This document shows, piece after piece, positions 8,963 through 16,940 of a stretch of 40,456 nucleotides of DNA. The stretch's first letter is position 1. Each line of letters opens with the position of its first letter. A program made the translations under genes and the position numbers. Source of the DNA: an uncultured bacterium (GTDB lineage: Bacteria > Bacillota > Clostridia > Oscillospirales > Oscillospiraceae); NCBI GenBank assembly GCA_946056135.1, contig CAMGIN010000013.1, positions 1-40,456 of the forward strand. Direction: 5' to 3'. The notes below the pieces were generated by a model. The model ran no database searches and was not told where the DNA came from. It worked only from the letters and a program-made list of their open reading frames with translations.

Positions 8963-9676
8963 ATGAACCGTATCGTGACAATGGTGCTGAAAAATCTGTG
9001 GATCGTCCCCGGGGCCTGGTTCAAGCTGTGCAAATTCGCCAGACATCCGGAACGGTATACCGAGGAGGAAATGTACCGCCATATCCAGTTTATCCTGAAG
9101 CGGGCTGTCAAGGGCGGAAACATCGACCTGCAGGTGACCGGCCTGGAGAACATCCCCAAGGAAAACGGCTTCATGCTCTATGCCAACCACCAGGGCATGT
9201 TTGACGTGCTGGCCATTGCCGCCACCTGTGACAATCCCTTGGGGGCGGTGCTGAAAAAGGAGCTGTATAACATCCCCTTCCTGCATCAGGTGGCCATCTG
9301 CACCAGGTCCTTTGCCATGAACCGGGAGGATGTGCGCCAGTCCCTGACGGTGATCCAGAACGTCACCAAGGAGGTCCAGGAGGGCCGGAACTATCTGATC
9401 TTCCCCGAGGGCACCCGCAGCAAGAACGGCAACCAGATGGGCGAGTTTCACGGCGGCAGCTTCCGGTGCGCCACCAAGAGCAAGTGCCCTGTTGTGCCCG
9501 TGGCCTTTGTGGACAGCTTCAAGGTCCTGGACCAGAAAGGCAGCAAGCCCGTAGCGGTGCAGATTCACTACCTGAAGCCCATCCCCTATGAAGAATACCA
9601 GGGGATGAAGCCCGCCGAGCTGGCGGAGCTGGTGAAAGCCAGAATTGGGGCAAAGATTCAGGAGTGCATTGGGTAA
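8963..9676 (+). CDS. 1-acyl-sn-glycerol-3-phosphate acyltransferase family protein
   Basis: A PlsC-type enzyme expected to acylate lysophosphatidic acid to phosphatidic acid at the inner face of the membrane. The 237-residue protein has the catalytic HX4D motif HQGMFD (H76 to D81) and the substrate-binding FPEGTR motif at 147-152. A hydrophobic N terminus (VTMVLKNLWIVPGAWFK) suits membrane association. The start at 8963 is preferred because AAGGAAGG sits eight bases upstream and the promoter at 8903-8931 would lie inside a longer reading. It is a single-gene unit. Acyl substrate specificity cannot be read from the sequence, so plsC is likely but the symbol is left open. Confidence 0.9.
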   Translation: MNRIVTMVLKNLWIVPGAWFKLCKFARHPERYTEEEMYRHIQFILKRAVKGGNIDLQVTGLENIPKENGFMLYANHQGMFDVLAIAATCDNPLGAVLKKELYNIPFLHQVAICTRSFAMNREDVRQSLTVIQNVTKEVQEGRNYLIFPEGTRSKNGNQMGEFHGGSFRCATKSKCPVVPVAFVDSFKVLDQKGSKPVAVQIHYLKPIPYEEYQGMKPAELAELVKARIGAKIQECIG

Positions 9677-9943
9677 GAAATGCAGAAGGAAGGCATCCCC
9701 TTCGGAGATGCATGCAATAACGTGATATTACAGATATCAATAGCACCTCCCGGAAAAGTGCGGTGTTCATAAGACAGTTGACAGCTACAGTAGTTTACAC
9801 GGCTGTGGTTGTTCTTGCTTTTTTCTGATATATGATAATATGGAGCCGAACAAATCTACAAATTGTATTTTTATGCGCTGTTGTCTTTCGGGGCTAAAAT
9901 GTCAATATTCAAAGTATACAAGTATATTTGGAGGTTACAAGAG

Positions 9944-10681
9944 ATGATAAAAAAATTATATGAAAAGAGTGAGATTTGGTTTGCAGTAGCGTGGATTATT
10001 GCATATGTTGTACTTGCATCAGCAGGGGATAATTTGTCGACAGATATAGGCGTTTTGAAAATTGTCACATTGCCTATATTGATAGTACTATCTGTCATAA
10101 TGTATTCCTTTGTAAGAAAGAATGGATTGACAGAAAAATATGGCCTTTGTAAACCACAGATATCCGCTGCAAAGATGCTGTTTTACATTCCATTGATTGT
10201 TCTTTTGACAGCAAATTTATGGTATGGTATTGTGCTGAACACATCACCAATAGAAACACTCTTATATGTCTTATCCATGTTTTGTGTTGGTTTTCTTGAG
10301 GAAATGATATTCCGTGGTTTTTTGTTTAACGCTATGGCAAAAGATGGGGTGAAATCAGCCATTATTGTTTCAAGTGTTACATTTGGAATTGGGCATATTG
10401 TGAATCTTATAAATGGTTCTGGGGCAGAATTGCTGCCAAATCTTTTACAGGTAATATATGCAGTGGCTATTGGTTTTACATTTGTGATGATATATTACAG
10501 TACAAAGAGCTTAATTGCTTGTATTGTTACGCATAGCCTTTTTAATGCGGCGAGTGTTTTTGCAAATGAATCTGCAATTACCCCTCAAAGGGGGTTTGTT
10601 TCATGTGCGTTGATTGCAATTATAGCTGGTGCATATGCATTATATATTGCTTTAGTGGTTAAGGATACGAAAGCGAAATAA
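9944..10681 (+). CDS. CPBP-family intramembrane glutamic protease (CAAX/Abi type)
   Basis: A multi-pass membrane protein of 245 residues with all three motifs of the CPBP (ABI, Rce1-like) family: EEMIFR (E119, E120, R124), FGIGH ending in H151, and HSLFN (H197, N201). Seven or so hydrophobic segments surround them. Such proteins process prenylated peptides, bacteriocin leaders or immunity substrates; the substrate here is unknown. GGAGG (9930-9934) nine bases upstream fixes the start at 9944 rather than at the upstream ATG at 9863. The gene is strikingly AT-rich with A/T-ending codons, unlike every neighbour, which suggests recent acquisition. A terminator follows at 10771. Confidence 0.9.
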   Translation: MIKKLYEKSEIWFAVAWIIAYVVLASAGDNLSTDIGVLKIVTLPILIVLSVIMYSFVRKNGLTEKYGLCKPQISAAKMLFYIPLIVLLTANLWYGIVLNTSPIETLLYVLSMFCVGFLEEMIFRGFLFNAMAKDGVKSAIIVSSVTFGIGHIVNLINGSGAELLPNLLQVIYAVAIGFTFVMIYYSTKSLIACIVTHSLFNAASVFANESAITPQRGFVSCALIAIIAGAYALYIALVVKDTKAK

Positions 10682-10714
10682 CCAGAAGTAACTTACAAAT
10701 TCCAGTTTGCCGAA

Positions 10715-10758
10715 CAGAGCGCACTTCTATACGGGACAAGCCCCGTATGTGCACTCTG
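10715..10758 (+). repeat. Long hairpin after the CPBP gene
   Basis: CAGAG, GCAC and ATACGGG on the left pair in order with CCCGTAT, GTGC and CTCTG on the right, leaving a small internal loop and a loop of about six bases. There is no T tract, so it is not a classical terminator. It lies 33 bases past the CPBP stop. Confidence 0.6.
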
Positions 10759-10770
10759 CGAGACCAAATA

Positions 10771-10801
10771 CCCCGGGCACCCGAATGTCCGGGGCGTTTT
10801 A
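10771..10801 (+). terminator. Rho-independent terminator
   Basis: CCCCGGGCA and TGTCCGGGG form a 9-bp stem (one G-T pair) around a 6-base loop CCCGAA, followed by CGTTTTA. It is the probable end of the CPBP transcript. Confidence 0.7.
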
Positions 10802-10983
10802 CGTCACTGCGTTCCGAACAAGGGACTGCATCCCTTGCGCCGCGAAAGTGGCTATCCTCTTAAGGCAAAAGACGTGACCACTTTCGTCACGCCTTTTGCC
10901 TATTTTACTGTCTTACGAACAACGCCCGAAGCCGGGAGGTTTTTCTTTGGCTTTGCCTGTCTTCGACAAACCTTACGAATAAC
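10802..10983. other. Non-coding block with competing hairpins and a direct repeat
   Basis: No convincing gene is present. CAAGGGA/TCCCTTG (10819-10837) is a perfect 7-bp hairpin. GGCAAAAGACGTGAC pairs with GTCACGCCTTTTGCC (10864-10900), with one mismatch. CGAAAGTGG (10843-10851) can instead pair with CCACTTTCG (10878-10886), which overlaps the second hairpin, so the two folds exclude each other. A 12-base direct repeat CTTACGAAYAAC occurs at 10912 and 10972. This looks like the end of a mobile segment or a structured non-coding RNA; neither is proven. Confidence 0.5.
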
Positions 10984-10998
10984 TTAAGGAATCCTTAA
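10984..10998. promoter_or_regulatory. Perfect palindrome upstream of the ABC cassette promoter
   Basis: TTAAGGA-A-TCCTTAA is a perfect 15-bp inverted repeat. It is centred about 20 bases upstream of the -35 box at 11010, the position where activators commonly bind. The cognate regulator is not encoded nearby. Confidence 0.55.
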
Positions 10999-11009
10999 AA
11001 AGTGGGCGA

Positions 11010-11038
11010 TTGATTCCCGGCAGGGAAACCTTTATAAT
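11010..11038 (+). promoter_or_regulatory. Sigma-A promoter of the ABC efflux cassette
   Basis: TTGATT (11010-11015) and a perfect TATAAT (11033-11038) are separated by 17 bases, 43 bases before the start codon at 11082. Confidence 0.8.
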
Positions 11039-11081
11039 AGAGAGAGAAAAAGACAAAACCATTTCCGTGGGAGGTTTTACT

Positions 11082-12257
11082 ATGAGGATGAAAAAATGGC
11101 TGGCGATTTCCCTGGCGTTGTGTCTGGCCCTGCCCCTGGCGGGCTGCGGCAGCAAGGATACGGCGGTCTATGTTCAGTCCGTGGAGCGGCTGGCGAGCCT
11201 GGGCGGCATTGCGCCGGGGGACCGGTTCCTTGGGATCGTGGTGTCCGAGAACGTCACCGAGATTAAGAAGGACAGTGATAAGACCGTGGAGGAGCTGCTG
11301 GTGAAAGCAGGCGACGATGTGGAGGAGGGCCAGGCTCTGTTCTCCTACGACACCGAGGAGCTGCAGCTGTCACTGGACAAGCAGAAATTGGAACAGCAGC
11401 AGCTGGAAATGTCCATCGAAAATTTTAAAAGCCAGATCGAGACTTTGCAGAAGTCCCTGAACACCGTGGGCGGCACCACCAAGCTGCAGTATACCATCGA
11501 GATCCAGTCTACACAGGTGGATTTGAAGGAAGCGGAGATTAAACTGAAGACCAAGGAGGCGGAGGTCAAGAAGTCCGAGGAGCTGCTGGCCAATGCCACC
11601 GTGGTGTCCCCGGTGAAGGGCCGGGTTCAGGCTGTCAACGAAAACGGTACCGATAATAACGGCAACCCTGTGGCCTACATCACCATCCAGCAGGTGGGGT
11701 CCTACCGCATCAAGGGGACCCTGAACGAGCTCCAGCGGGGCAGCCTGATGGAGGGCAGTCGCCTGACGATTTCTTCCCGCACCAATTCGGAGGAAACCTG
11801 GGGCGGCACCGTGACCCTGGTGGACTATGAGAATCCCTACCAGGGCAGCGACACCGACCAGTACTATGGGATCTCCTCCGACGAAATGACTTCTTCCAGT
11901 AAGTACCCCTTCTATGTGGAGCTGGACAGCACCGACGGCCTGATCCTGGGCCAGCACGTGTATCTGGCGCTGGAGACCGAAGAGGGGGAGCCCTCCGGCG
12001 TCAGTGTCGGCGGCGCGTTCTTCTGCTACGAGGAGGACGGCTCCGTATATGTCTGGGCGGAGAAGCGGGGCAAGCTGGAAAAGCGCTCTGTTACCCTGGG
12101 AGAATACAACATGATGACGGACACCTATGAAGTCCTGGACGGTCTGACGGCGGAGGACTATATCGCATTCCCCGACGCCGAGCTGTGCCGGGAGGGTGTG
12201 CCTACCACCCATGACCAGGTGTCTGAGGCAAATGCAGCGGAAGGCGAGGTGGCGTAA
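11082..12257 (+). CDS. HlyD/MacA-type adaptor lipoprotein
   Basis: An extracytoplasmic adaptor subunit of a MacAB-like ABC exporter. The 391-residue protein starts with a lipoprotein signal: basic MRMKKW, a hydrophobic core and the lipobox LPLAGC with C22 as the lipidated residue. A biotinyl-lipoyl-like half (VKAGDDVEEGQALFSYD) leads into a coiled-coil hairpin rich in K, E, Q and L (about residues 90-175). The returning half (VVSPVKGRVQAVNENG) and C-terminal beta domains follow. GGGAGG seven bases upstream supports the start. Its C-terminal third is clearly related to that of the second adaptor two genes on (GKLEKR, VLDGLTAEDYIAFP). It abuts the ATPase gene directly. Confidence 0.88.
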   Translation: MRMKKWLAISLALCLALPLAGCGSKDTAVYVQSVERLASLGGIAPGDRFLGIVVSENVTEIKKDSDKTVEELLVKAGDDVEEGQALFSYDTEELQLSLDKQKLEQQQLEMSIENFKSQIETLQKSLNTVGGTTKLQYTIEIQSTQVDLKEAEIKLKTKEAEVKKSEELLANATVVSPVKGRVQAVNENGTDNNGNPVAYITIQQVGSYRIKGTLNELQRGSLMEGSRLTISSRTNSEETWGGTVTLVDYENPYQGSDTDQYYGISSDEMTSSSKYPFYVELDSTDGLILGQHVYLALETEEGEPSGVSVGGAFFCYEEDGSVYVWAEKRGKLEKRSVTLGEYNMMTDTYEVLDGLTAEDYIAFPDAELCREGVPTTHDQVSEANAAEGEVA

Positions 12258-12962
12258 ATGGCCATCCTGACCCTTACGGATATTTGCAAGGACTACCAGC
12301 AGGGCAAGGAGGCAGTCCGTGTCCTGAAGAATATCAATCTGACGGTGGAAAAGGGAGAGTACATCGCCATTATGGGTCCCTCCGGCTCCGGTAAGACCAC
12401 GCTGATGAACATCATCGGCTGCCTGGATGTGCCCACCTCCGGAACCTATGTGCTGGATGGGAAGGACCTGAAGGACCTGAGCGACGACGCGCTGGCGGAC
12501 ATCCGCAACACCCATCTGGGCTTTGTGTTCCAGTCCTTCCACCTGCTGCCCAAGATGAATGCCCTGGACAATGTGGCACTGCCGCTGCTGTACGCCGGGG
12601 TGCCCCAGAAGGAGCGCCGGGAACGGGCGGCGGAGGCCCTGAAATCCGTGGGCCTGGAGGACCGGATGACCCATTTGCCGAACCAGATGTCCGGCGGACA
12701 GTGCCAACGGGTGGCCATCGCCCGGGCCATGGTGGGAAAGCCCGATCTGCTGCTGGCGGACGAGCCCACCGGCGCTCTGGATTCCAAGTCTGGCAGCCAG
12801 ATCATGGAGATCTTCCGCAGGCTCAATGACGAGGGGATGACCATCCTGATGATCACCCACGACGCGGGCATCGCAGAGTGCGCCGATAAGGTGTATAAGA
12901 TCCTGGACGGCGAACTGCATACCGGAGACGGGAAGGGAGGCAGCACGGATGAAGAAGCTTAA
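12258..12962 (+). CDS. ABC transporter ATP-binding protein (MacB/LolD-like)
   Basis: The cytoplasmic ATPase of the exporter. The 234-residue protein carries Walker A GPSGSGKTT starting at residue 40, the signature MSGGQCQRVAIARA, Walker B LLLADEPTGALD and the switch histidine in MITHD. The sequence class, with MNIIGCLDVPTSGTY, is that of the MacB/LolD/FtsE-type transporters that work by mechanotransmission rather than by passing substrate through the membrane. The start codon follows the preceding stop directly, and the 3' end overlaps the next gene by 14 bases. The substrate is unknown; peptides, lipoproteins or drugs are typical for the family. Confidence 0.93.
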   Translation: MAILTLTDICKDYQQGKEAVRVLKNINLTVEKGEYIAIMGPSGSGKTTLMNIIGCLDVPTSGTYVLDGKDLKDLSDDALADIRNTHLGFVFQSFHLLPKMNALDNVALPLLYAGVPQKERRERAAEALKSVGLEDRMTHLPNQMSGGQCQRVAIARAMVGKPDLLLADEPTGALDSKSGSQIMEIFRRLNDEGMTILMITHDAGIAECADKVYKILDGELHTGDGKGGSTDEEA

Positions 12963-15315
12963 ACCGAAGCAGAAAAAGATTTTTGTTTCCATGGTAGCCC
13001 TGATGCTGGTCGCGGCCATCGGCGTTGGGATCTGGTTCGGCACCAGAGGCAGCGCGGAGCCGGTAAATGTGTACCCCTTCACCTATGTGGGCATGACGGA
13101 TTACTGGGGAGATAACCAGGAGAGCTACGGCCCCGTGACCACGGACAAAATTCAGACGGTTTACCTGTCCACCACCCAGACGGTGACGGAGATTCTGGTG
13201 TCCGAAGGGGACGAGGTGAAGCAGGGCGATGTGCTGATGACCTTTGACACCACCCTGACGGAGCTGGAGCTGGAGCGCAAACGTCTGGAGGTGGAGAAAC
13301 AGAAGCTGGATCTGGACAGCGCGGAATACCAGCTGCGTAAGATCCGTAATATGGTCCCCATGGACCCGGACGCGTTGAACCCGGATCTTCCGGAGCCCAC
13401 AGAGCCGAACCTGGGGGACAAGCTGGCCGGAAACTACCAGATTTCTCAGAAGACGGAGTATGACGGCAGCTCAGTGGAAAAGCCCCTGATCCTGTGGATG
13501 AAGGACGGTATGCCCGTCAATGACAGTATTCTCCGGGAGGTGCTGCTGAAAGCCCAGGATTATCAGGCCCAGAACGCCCAGAAGCCCAACACCAGCGCTT
13601 CCGATATCCCGGAGGCAACTGTCCCGACGGTGGACAGCGAAGACAGTAAGGAGGAAGCACCTGCCGAATCCACCAAGCCTTCCGAGAGCACAAAACCCAC
13701 CGAAAGCACAGTGCCTGCCGAAAGCTCGGTTCCCACCGAACCGGAAGCACCCACTGAAGAAGAACCCGTGGAATCCGTTACCATCCCGGTGACGATGAAA
13801 TGTAACGGCCAGGTGGTTAAAACATATGAACTGGATGTCCGCGAAGGCGCGGTTCTGCCGGATGCCTGTACCTATCAGGACAAGACCTACTGGTTGAAAT
13901 CCGCCCAGCGCGGCGACGGAACAGAGCTGGTCAGTCTTACGGTTCCGGCCTATCCCCAGGATGACCCAGCGGCTCAGAGCAGCTGGAAAGCGGCCTGGAG
14001 CGGGGGCGTTATCCTGAACTATATTCGCTCCGTGTCCATCCGGTGCGACAAGACCGGGGAGGATGGCATGGTGCTGCTGAGTCCCGGCAAGGAAGCCAAT
14101 CTGTGCTTCTCTGTCTACATGGAGCAGGCCCCGAAGAACGGCACCTGGACCTGGAATGTCACATCTTCCGCTGGGGACAGCGCTTTGCAGGCTACCCCCA
14201 ACGGCAGCTTCCTGATACTCTCCGGAGAAGCCGGAGAGCCGGGGGACATGACAAGCTATACCGTATCCGCTGTCTATACCTTTACGGACAGCAATGGCAC
14301 CAGCCGGGCGGTGAAGGCGGAGTTCTCCTTTGCCACCATGGTGGAGAAGGAGACGGAGCCTGGCAGCCCCATCGGCGATTTTTATGTGATTCTGAAGGTT
14401 ACTGAGGATGATATGTCCCGGGGAAACCGCCTGATCTGGCAGGGGCTGCATGTGATGCGCTACGAGGGCGGCAATTTCGGATTTACCCTCTTTGACGCCT
14501 CCAGCCTGGAGGACCACACGCTGGAGCCGCTGGAGGAGGAAGAACCGGAACTCCCGCAGATCGATTTCGGCAGCGGCTATACGGCGGCGGAGATTGCCAA
14601 AATGCGCGCCCAGCAGGAGAAAACTGTCAAGGAACAGCAGCTGGCCCTGGACATGGCGGAAGCGGAGTACAGGATTATGCAGGCTGAGGTCAATGACGGC
14701 AAGGTCTGCGCGGACTTTGACGGCCAGGTGGTCTCCGTCCTGACCGAGGAAGAGGCCCGGGAGGGCACCCGCCCGCTGCTGAAGGTCTCCGCTGGCGGCG
14801 GCTTCTATGTGGAGGGCAACGTCAGCGAGCTGGAAAAGGACAACCTGAAACCCGGCCAGGAGGTCACCATCAACGACTGGAACACCGGCATGACCTACAC
14901 CGGCACTGTGGAATCCATCGGAGATTTCCCGGTATCTCCCAGCAGCTGGAGCAGTGACGACAATGCCAACGTGTCCTACTATCCCTTCACCGCCTTTGTG
15001 GACAGCAGTGCCGATCTGCAGGCGGGCAACTATGTCAGTATCACCTATTCCACCGTGGAGGGCGGCAACGGGGTCTACCTGGAAAACGCCTTCATCCGCA
15101 CGGAGCAGGGTAGATGCTTTGTCTTCGTGGAAGGGGAAAACGGGAAGCTGGAGAAGCGCTATATCACCGTGGGTAAGTCCCTGTGGGGCAGCTATACCCA
15201 GGTTCTCAGCGGTGTGACGGAGGACGATTACCTGGCCTTCCCCTACGGCAAGACCGTACGCGATGGCGTCCCGGCGGTGGAGAGCGACGACATCTCCGAC
15301 CTGTACATGTACTAA
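12949..15315 (+). CDS. Oversized HlyD-type adaptor with inserted extracellular module
   Basis: A membrane-anchored adaptor of 788 residues, about twice the usual size. After a short basic N terminus it has a TM segment (about 11-30), then a lipoyl-like half (VSEGDEVKQGDVLMTFD) and the first coiled-coil helix (about 105-135). The return helix does not appear until about 546-582. The roughly 400 residues between hold a Pro/Glu/Ser/Thr-rich linker (about 222-275, with repeated ESTKP-like units) and at least one Ig-like beta domain (about 380-470). The C-terminal half resembles the first adaptor. GGAAGGGAGG precedes the ATG. It overlaps the ATPase gene, so it is part of the complex. The role of the insert is unknown. 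Confidence 0.85.
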   Translation: MKKLKPKQKKIFVSMVALMLVAAIGVGIWFGTRGSAEPVNVYPFTYVGMTDYWGDNQESYGPVTTDKIQTVYLSTTQTVTEILVSEGDEVKQGDVLMTFDTTLTELELERKRLEVEKQKLDLDSAEYQLRKIRNMVPMDPDALNPDLPEPTEPNLGDKLAGNYQISQKTEYDGSSVEKPLILWMKDGMPVNDSILREVLLKAQDYQAQNAQKPNTSASDIPEATVPTVDSEDSKEEAPAESTKPSESTKPTESTVPAESSVPTEPEAPTEEEPVESVTIPVTMKCNGQVVKTYELDVREGAVLPDACTYQDKTYWLKSAQRGDGTELVSLTVPAYPQDDPAAQSSWKAAWSGGVILNYIRSVSIRCDKTGEDGMVLLSPGKEANLCFSVYMEQAPKNGTWTWNVTSSAGDSALQATPNGSFLILSGEAGEPGDMTSYTVSAVYTFTDSNGTSRAVKAEFSFATMVEKETEPGSPIGDFYVILKVTEDDMSRGNRLIWQGLHVMRYEGGNFGFTLFDASSLEDHTLEPLEEEEPELPQIDFGSGYTAAEIAKMRAQQEKTVKEQQLALDMAEAEYRIMQAEVNDGKVCADFDGQVVSVLTEEEAREGTRPLLKVSAGGGFYVEGNVSELEKDNLKPGQEVTINDWNTGMTYTGTVESIGDFPVSPSSWSSDDNANVSYYPFTAFVDSSADLQAGNYVSITYSTVEGGNGVYLENAFIRTEQGRCFVFVEGENGKLEKRYITVGKSLWGSYTQVLSGVTEDDYLAFPYGKTVRDGVPAVESDDISDLYMY

Positions 15316-15327
15316 GGAGGGCAGTTT

Positions 15328-16584
15328 ATGAGGGAAAATATCGCGCTTGCCTTCCAGGGGATCTGGAGCCATAAAATGCGCTCCGTGCTAACCATGCTGG
15401 GCATCATCATCGGCATTGCCGCTATCATTACCATCGTCTCTACCATTCAGGGAACCAACGAGCAGATCAAGGAGAATCTGATCGGTGCCGGTAACAATGT
15501 AGTTACCGTCCAGTTGAATCAGAACGGCTACACCTACGACATGAGCTGGAATTCCATTCCTGACGGTGTCCGGGTGGTGACGGATCAGACCCGGCAGGAG
15601 CTGGAAAGCATCGACCATGTGGAGAAGGTTTCCTTGTATACCTCCCGGAACTATGCCCAGCAGGTGTTCTACAAAAACACCTCCTTCAACGGCGAGATGT
15701 ACGGCGTTGACGAAAACTATCTGTCCGTCTACGGCTATCAGGTCAAAAGCGGCCGAGGCTTTACCAAGGCGGATTACGAGGGCTGCCGGAAAGTGGTCCT
15801 GGTGGACACCAATGCAGTGACCTCCCTGTTTGGCGGAGAGGACCCGGTGGACAAGACGGTGGAAATTCAGGGCGATGTGTACACCGTGGTGGGTGTGGTG
15901 GCCCTGTCCGAGGAATTTGCCCCCACCATCACGTCTATGCGGGACTATCAGCTCTACGCCGATACCTCCTCCGGGGCGATCTACATGCCGGACACTACCT
16001 GGCCTACGGGCTACCGGTTTGACGAACCCCAGAATGTGGCTATCAAAGTGGACAGCACCGACGCCATGACCACCGCCGGGAAGGCCGCTGCGGATCTGCT
16101 GACGGAAAATCAGATCGTGGACCCGGACAATTCGGAATTTGACTACCGCAGCCAGGACATGCTGGAGCAGGCTCAGCAGCTGCAGAAGATGTCGGAATCT
16201 ACCAATACCCAGCTGATCTGGATCGCCAGCATCTCTCTGCTGGTGGGCGGCATCGGCGTTATGAACATCATGCTGGTGTCCGTCACCGAACGGACGGCAG
16301 AAATCGGCCTGAAAAAGGCCATCGGCGCCAAGAAGAAGCGGATTCTGCTGCAATTTTTGACGGAGTCCGCGGTGCTGACCAGCCTGGGCGGCATCATCGG
16401 GGTTGTCAGCGGCATCATTCTGGCCCAGCTGATCTCCTCCATGATGCAGATCCCGGTATCCATCAGCCCTCCCGCCATTGTCATCGCGGTGGTATTCTCC
16501 ACCTTGATCGGCGTGATCTTCGGCATGCTGCCCGCAATCCAGGCAGCCAACCTGAATCCCATTGAAGCCTTGCGGCGGGATTGA
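15328..16584 (+). CDS. MacB-like ABC transporter permease (FtsX fold)
   Basis: The membrane subunit of the exporter, 418 residues. It has the MacB layout: one N-terminal TM helix (about 17-40, LTMLGIIIGIAAIITIVS), a large extracytoplasmic domain (about 45-290), and three C-terminal TM helices (about 296-318, 349-371 and 382-404). The motif ERTAEIGLKKAIGAKK between TM2 and TM3 is the coupling helix that contacts the ATPase. AAGGAGG lies seven bases before the ATG. It is the last gene of the four-gene cassette, followed by a terminator. No two-component system or substrate peptide gene is adjacent. Confidence 0.92.
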   Translation: MRENIALAFQGIWSHKMRSVLTMLGIIIGIAAIITIVSTIQGTNEQIKENLIGAGNNVVTVQLNQNGYTYDMSWNSIPDGVRVVTDQTRQELESIDHVEKVSLYTSRNYAQQVFYKNTSFNGEMYGVDENYLSVYGYQVKSGRGFTKADYEGCRKVVLVDTNAVTSLFGGEDPVDKTVEIQGDVYTVVGVVALSEEFAPTITSMRDYQLYADTSSGAIYMPDTTWPTGYRFDEPQNVAIKVDSTDAMTTAGKAAADLLTENQIVDPDNSEFDYRSQDMLEQAQQLQKMSESTNTQLIWIASISLLVGGIGVMNIMLVSVTERTAEIGLKKAIGAKKKRILLQFLTESAVLTSLGGIIGVVSGIILAQLISSMMQIPVSISPPAIVIAVVFSTLIGVIFGMLPAIQAANLNPIEALRRD

Positions 16585-16590
16585 TACAAG

Positions 16591-16622
16591 CACCGGCTCC
16601 ACATGTGGGGCCGGTGTTTTTT
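16591..16622 (+). terminator. Rho-independent terminator of the ABC cassette
   Basis: A 26-base near-perfect palindrome, CACCGGCTCCACA with TGTGGGGCCGGTG, followed by six T residues, begins seven bases after the permease stop codon. Confidence 0.9.
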
Positions 16623-16663
16623 CAGTCGCGGCGAAAAGCATCCGATAAAGGATTGATTGCAGT

Positions 16664-16745
16664 TCGTAATAAAGCAGCATCCTTGACGCCCCTTGTGAGG
16701 GTGCTGCATGCAAATGGGGGCGTCAAGGATGCCGCCCCCTACGCA
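16664..16745 (+). repeat. 82-bp hairpin element (family B, copy 2)
   Basis: It matches the element at 8730-8811 over its full length. The arms are TCGTAATAAAGCAGCATCC with GGATGCCGCCCCCTACGCA, continued by TTGACGCCCC and GGGGGCGTCAA. Unlike copy 1 it is not flanked by family A ends. Its right end coincides with the break point of a flavin oxidoreductase remnant read on the other strand. Confidence 0.75.
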
Positions 16746-16889
16746 ATCTCCAGGCCGTCCACTCCCCCGTCCTTGCGCAGCTTCGCGGTTTTGGTGAAAG
16801 CGCCAATGATCTCGTGGATCTGCTCCACGGTCATCTCCGGGGTTGTGATCTCCGGATCCCAGCGGGCGGGCAGCGGTTTTTTGAGCCAA
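16739..16889 (-). pseudogene. Remnant of an Old Yellow Enzyme-type NADH:flavin oxidoreductase
   Basis: On the reverse strand one frame reads RWDPEITTPEMTVEQIHEI, continues through IIGAFTKTAKLRKDGGVDG, and ends at GLEIA and a TAG. In complete Old Yellow Enzyme family members this block (EMT..qI.eii.aF...A..ak.aG.DGvEIH) is followed by the H..GYL active-site region. Here the sequence switches to the family B hairpin right after EI, and the stop codon lies in that hairpin. Nothing else of the enzyme is left on either side. It is downstream of the sugar kinase on the same strand. Confidence 0.6.
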
Positions 16890-16892
16890 CAG

Positions 16893-16927
16893 AAACGCTG
16901 CCATCGCCCGGAGGGATGACAGCGTTT
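16893..16927 (-). terminator. Probable terminator of the sugar kinase gene
   Basis: On the reverse strand AAACGCTGTCATC and GATGGCAGCGTTT form a long stem around a short loop, ending in T residues. It starts 14 bases after the kinase stop codon. Confidence 0.6.
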
Positions 16928-16940
16928 GAGGGGGTGCCCG

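Noticed and set aside
9778..9783. TTGACA as -35 box for the CPBP gene
   Set aside because: No -10 box is found at 15 to 19 bases downstream (GGCTGT region).
13471..15372. 633-codon reverse-strand frame opposite the large adaptor
   Set aside because: The forward frame has a ribosome binding site, a TM segment, homology to the first adaptor and operon context; the reverse frame has none.
16581..16919. Forward reading frame after the ABC permease
   Set aside because: It consists of the terminator and family B hairpin; the only protein-like signal there is the reverse-strand OYE remnant.
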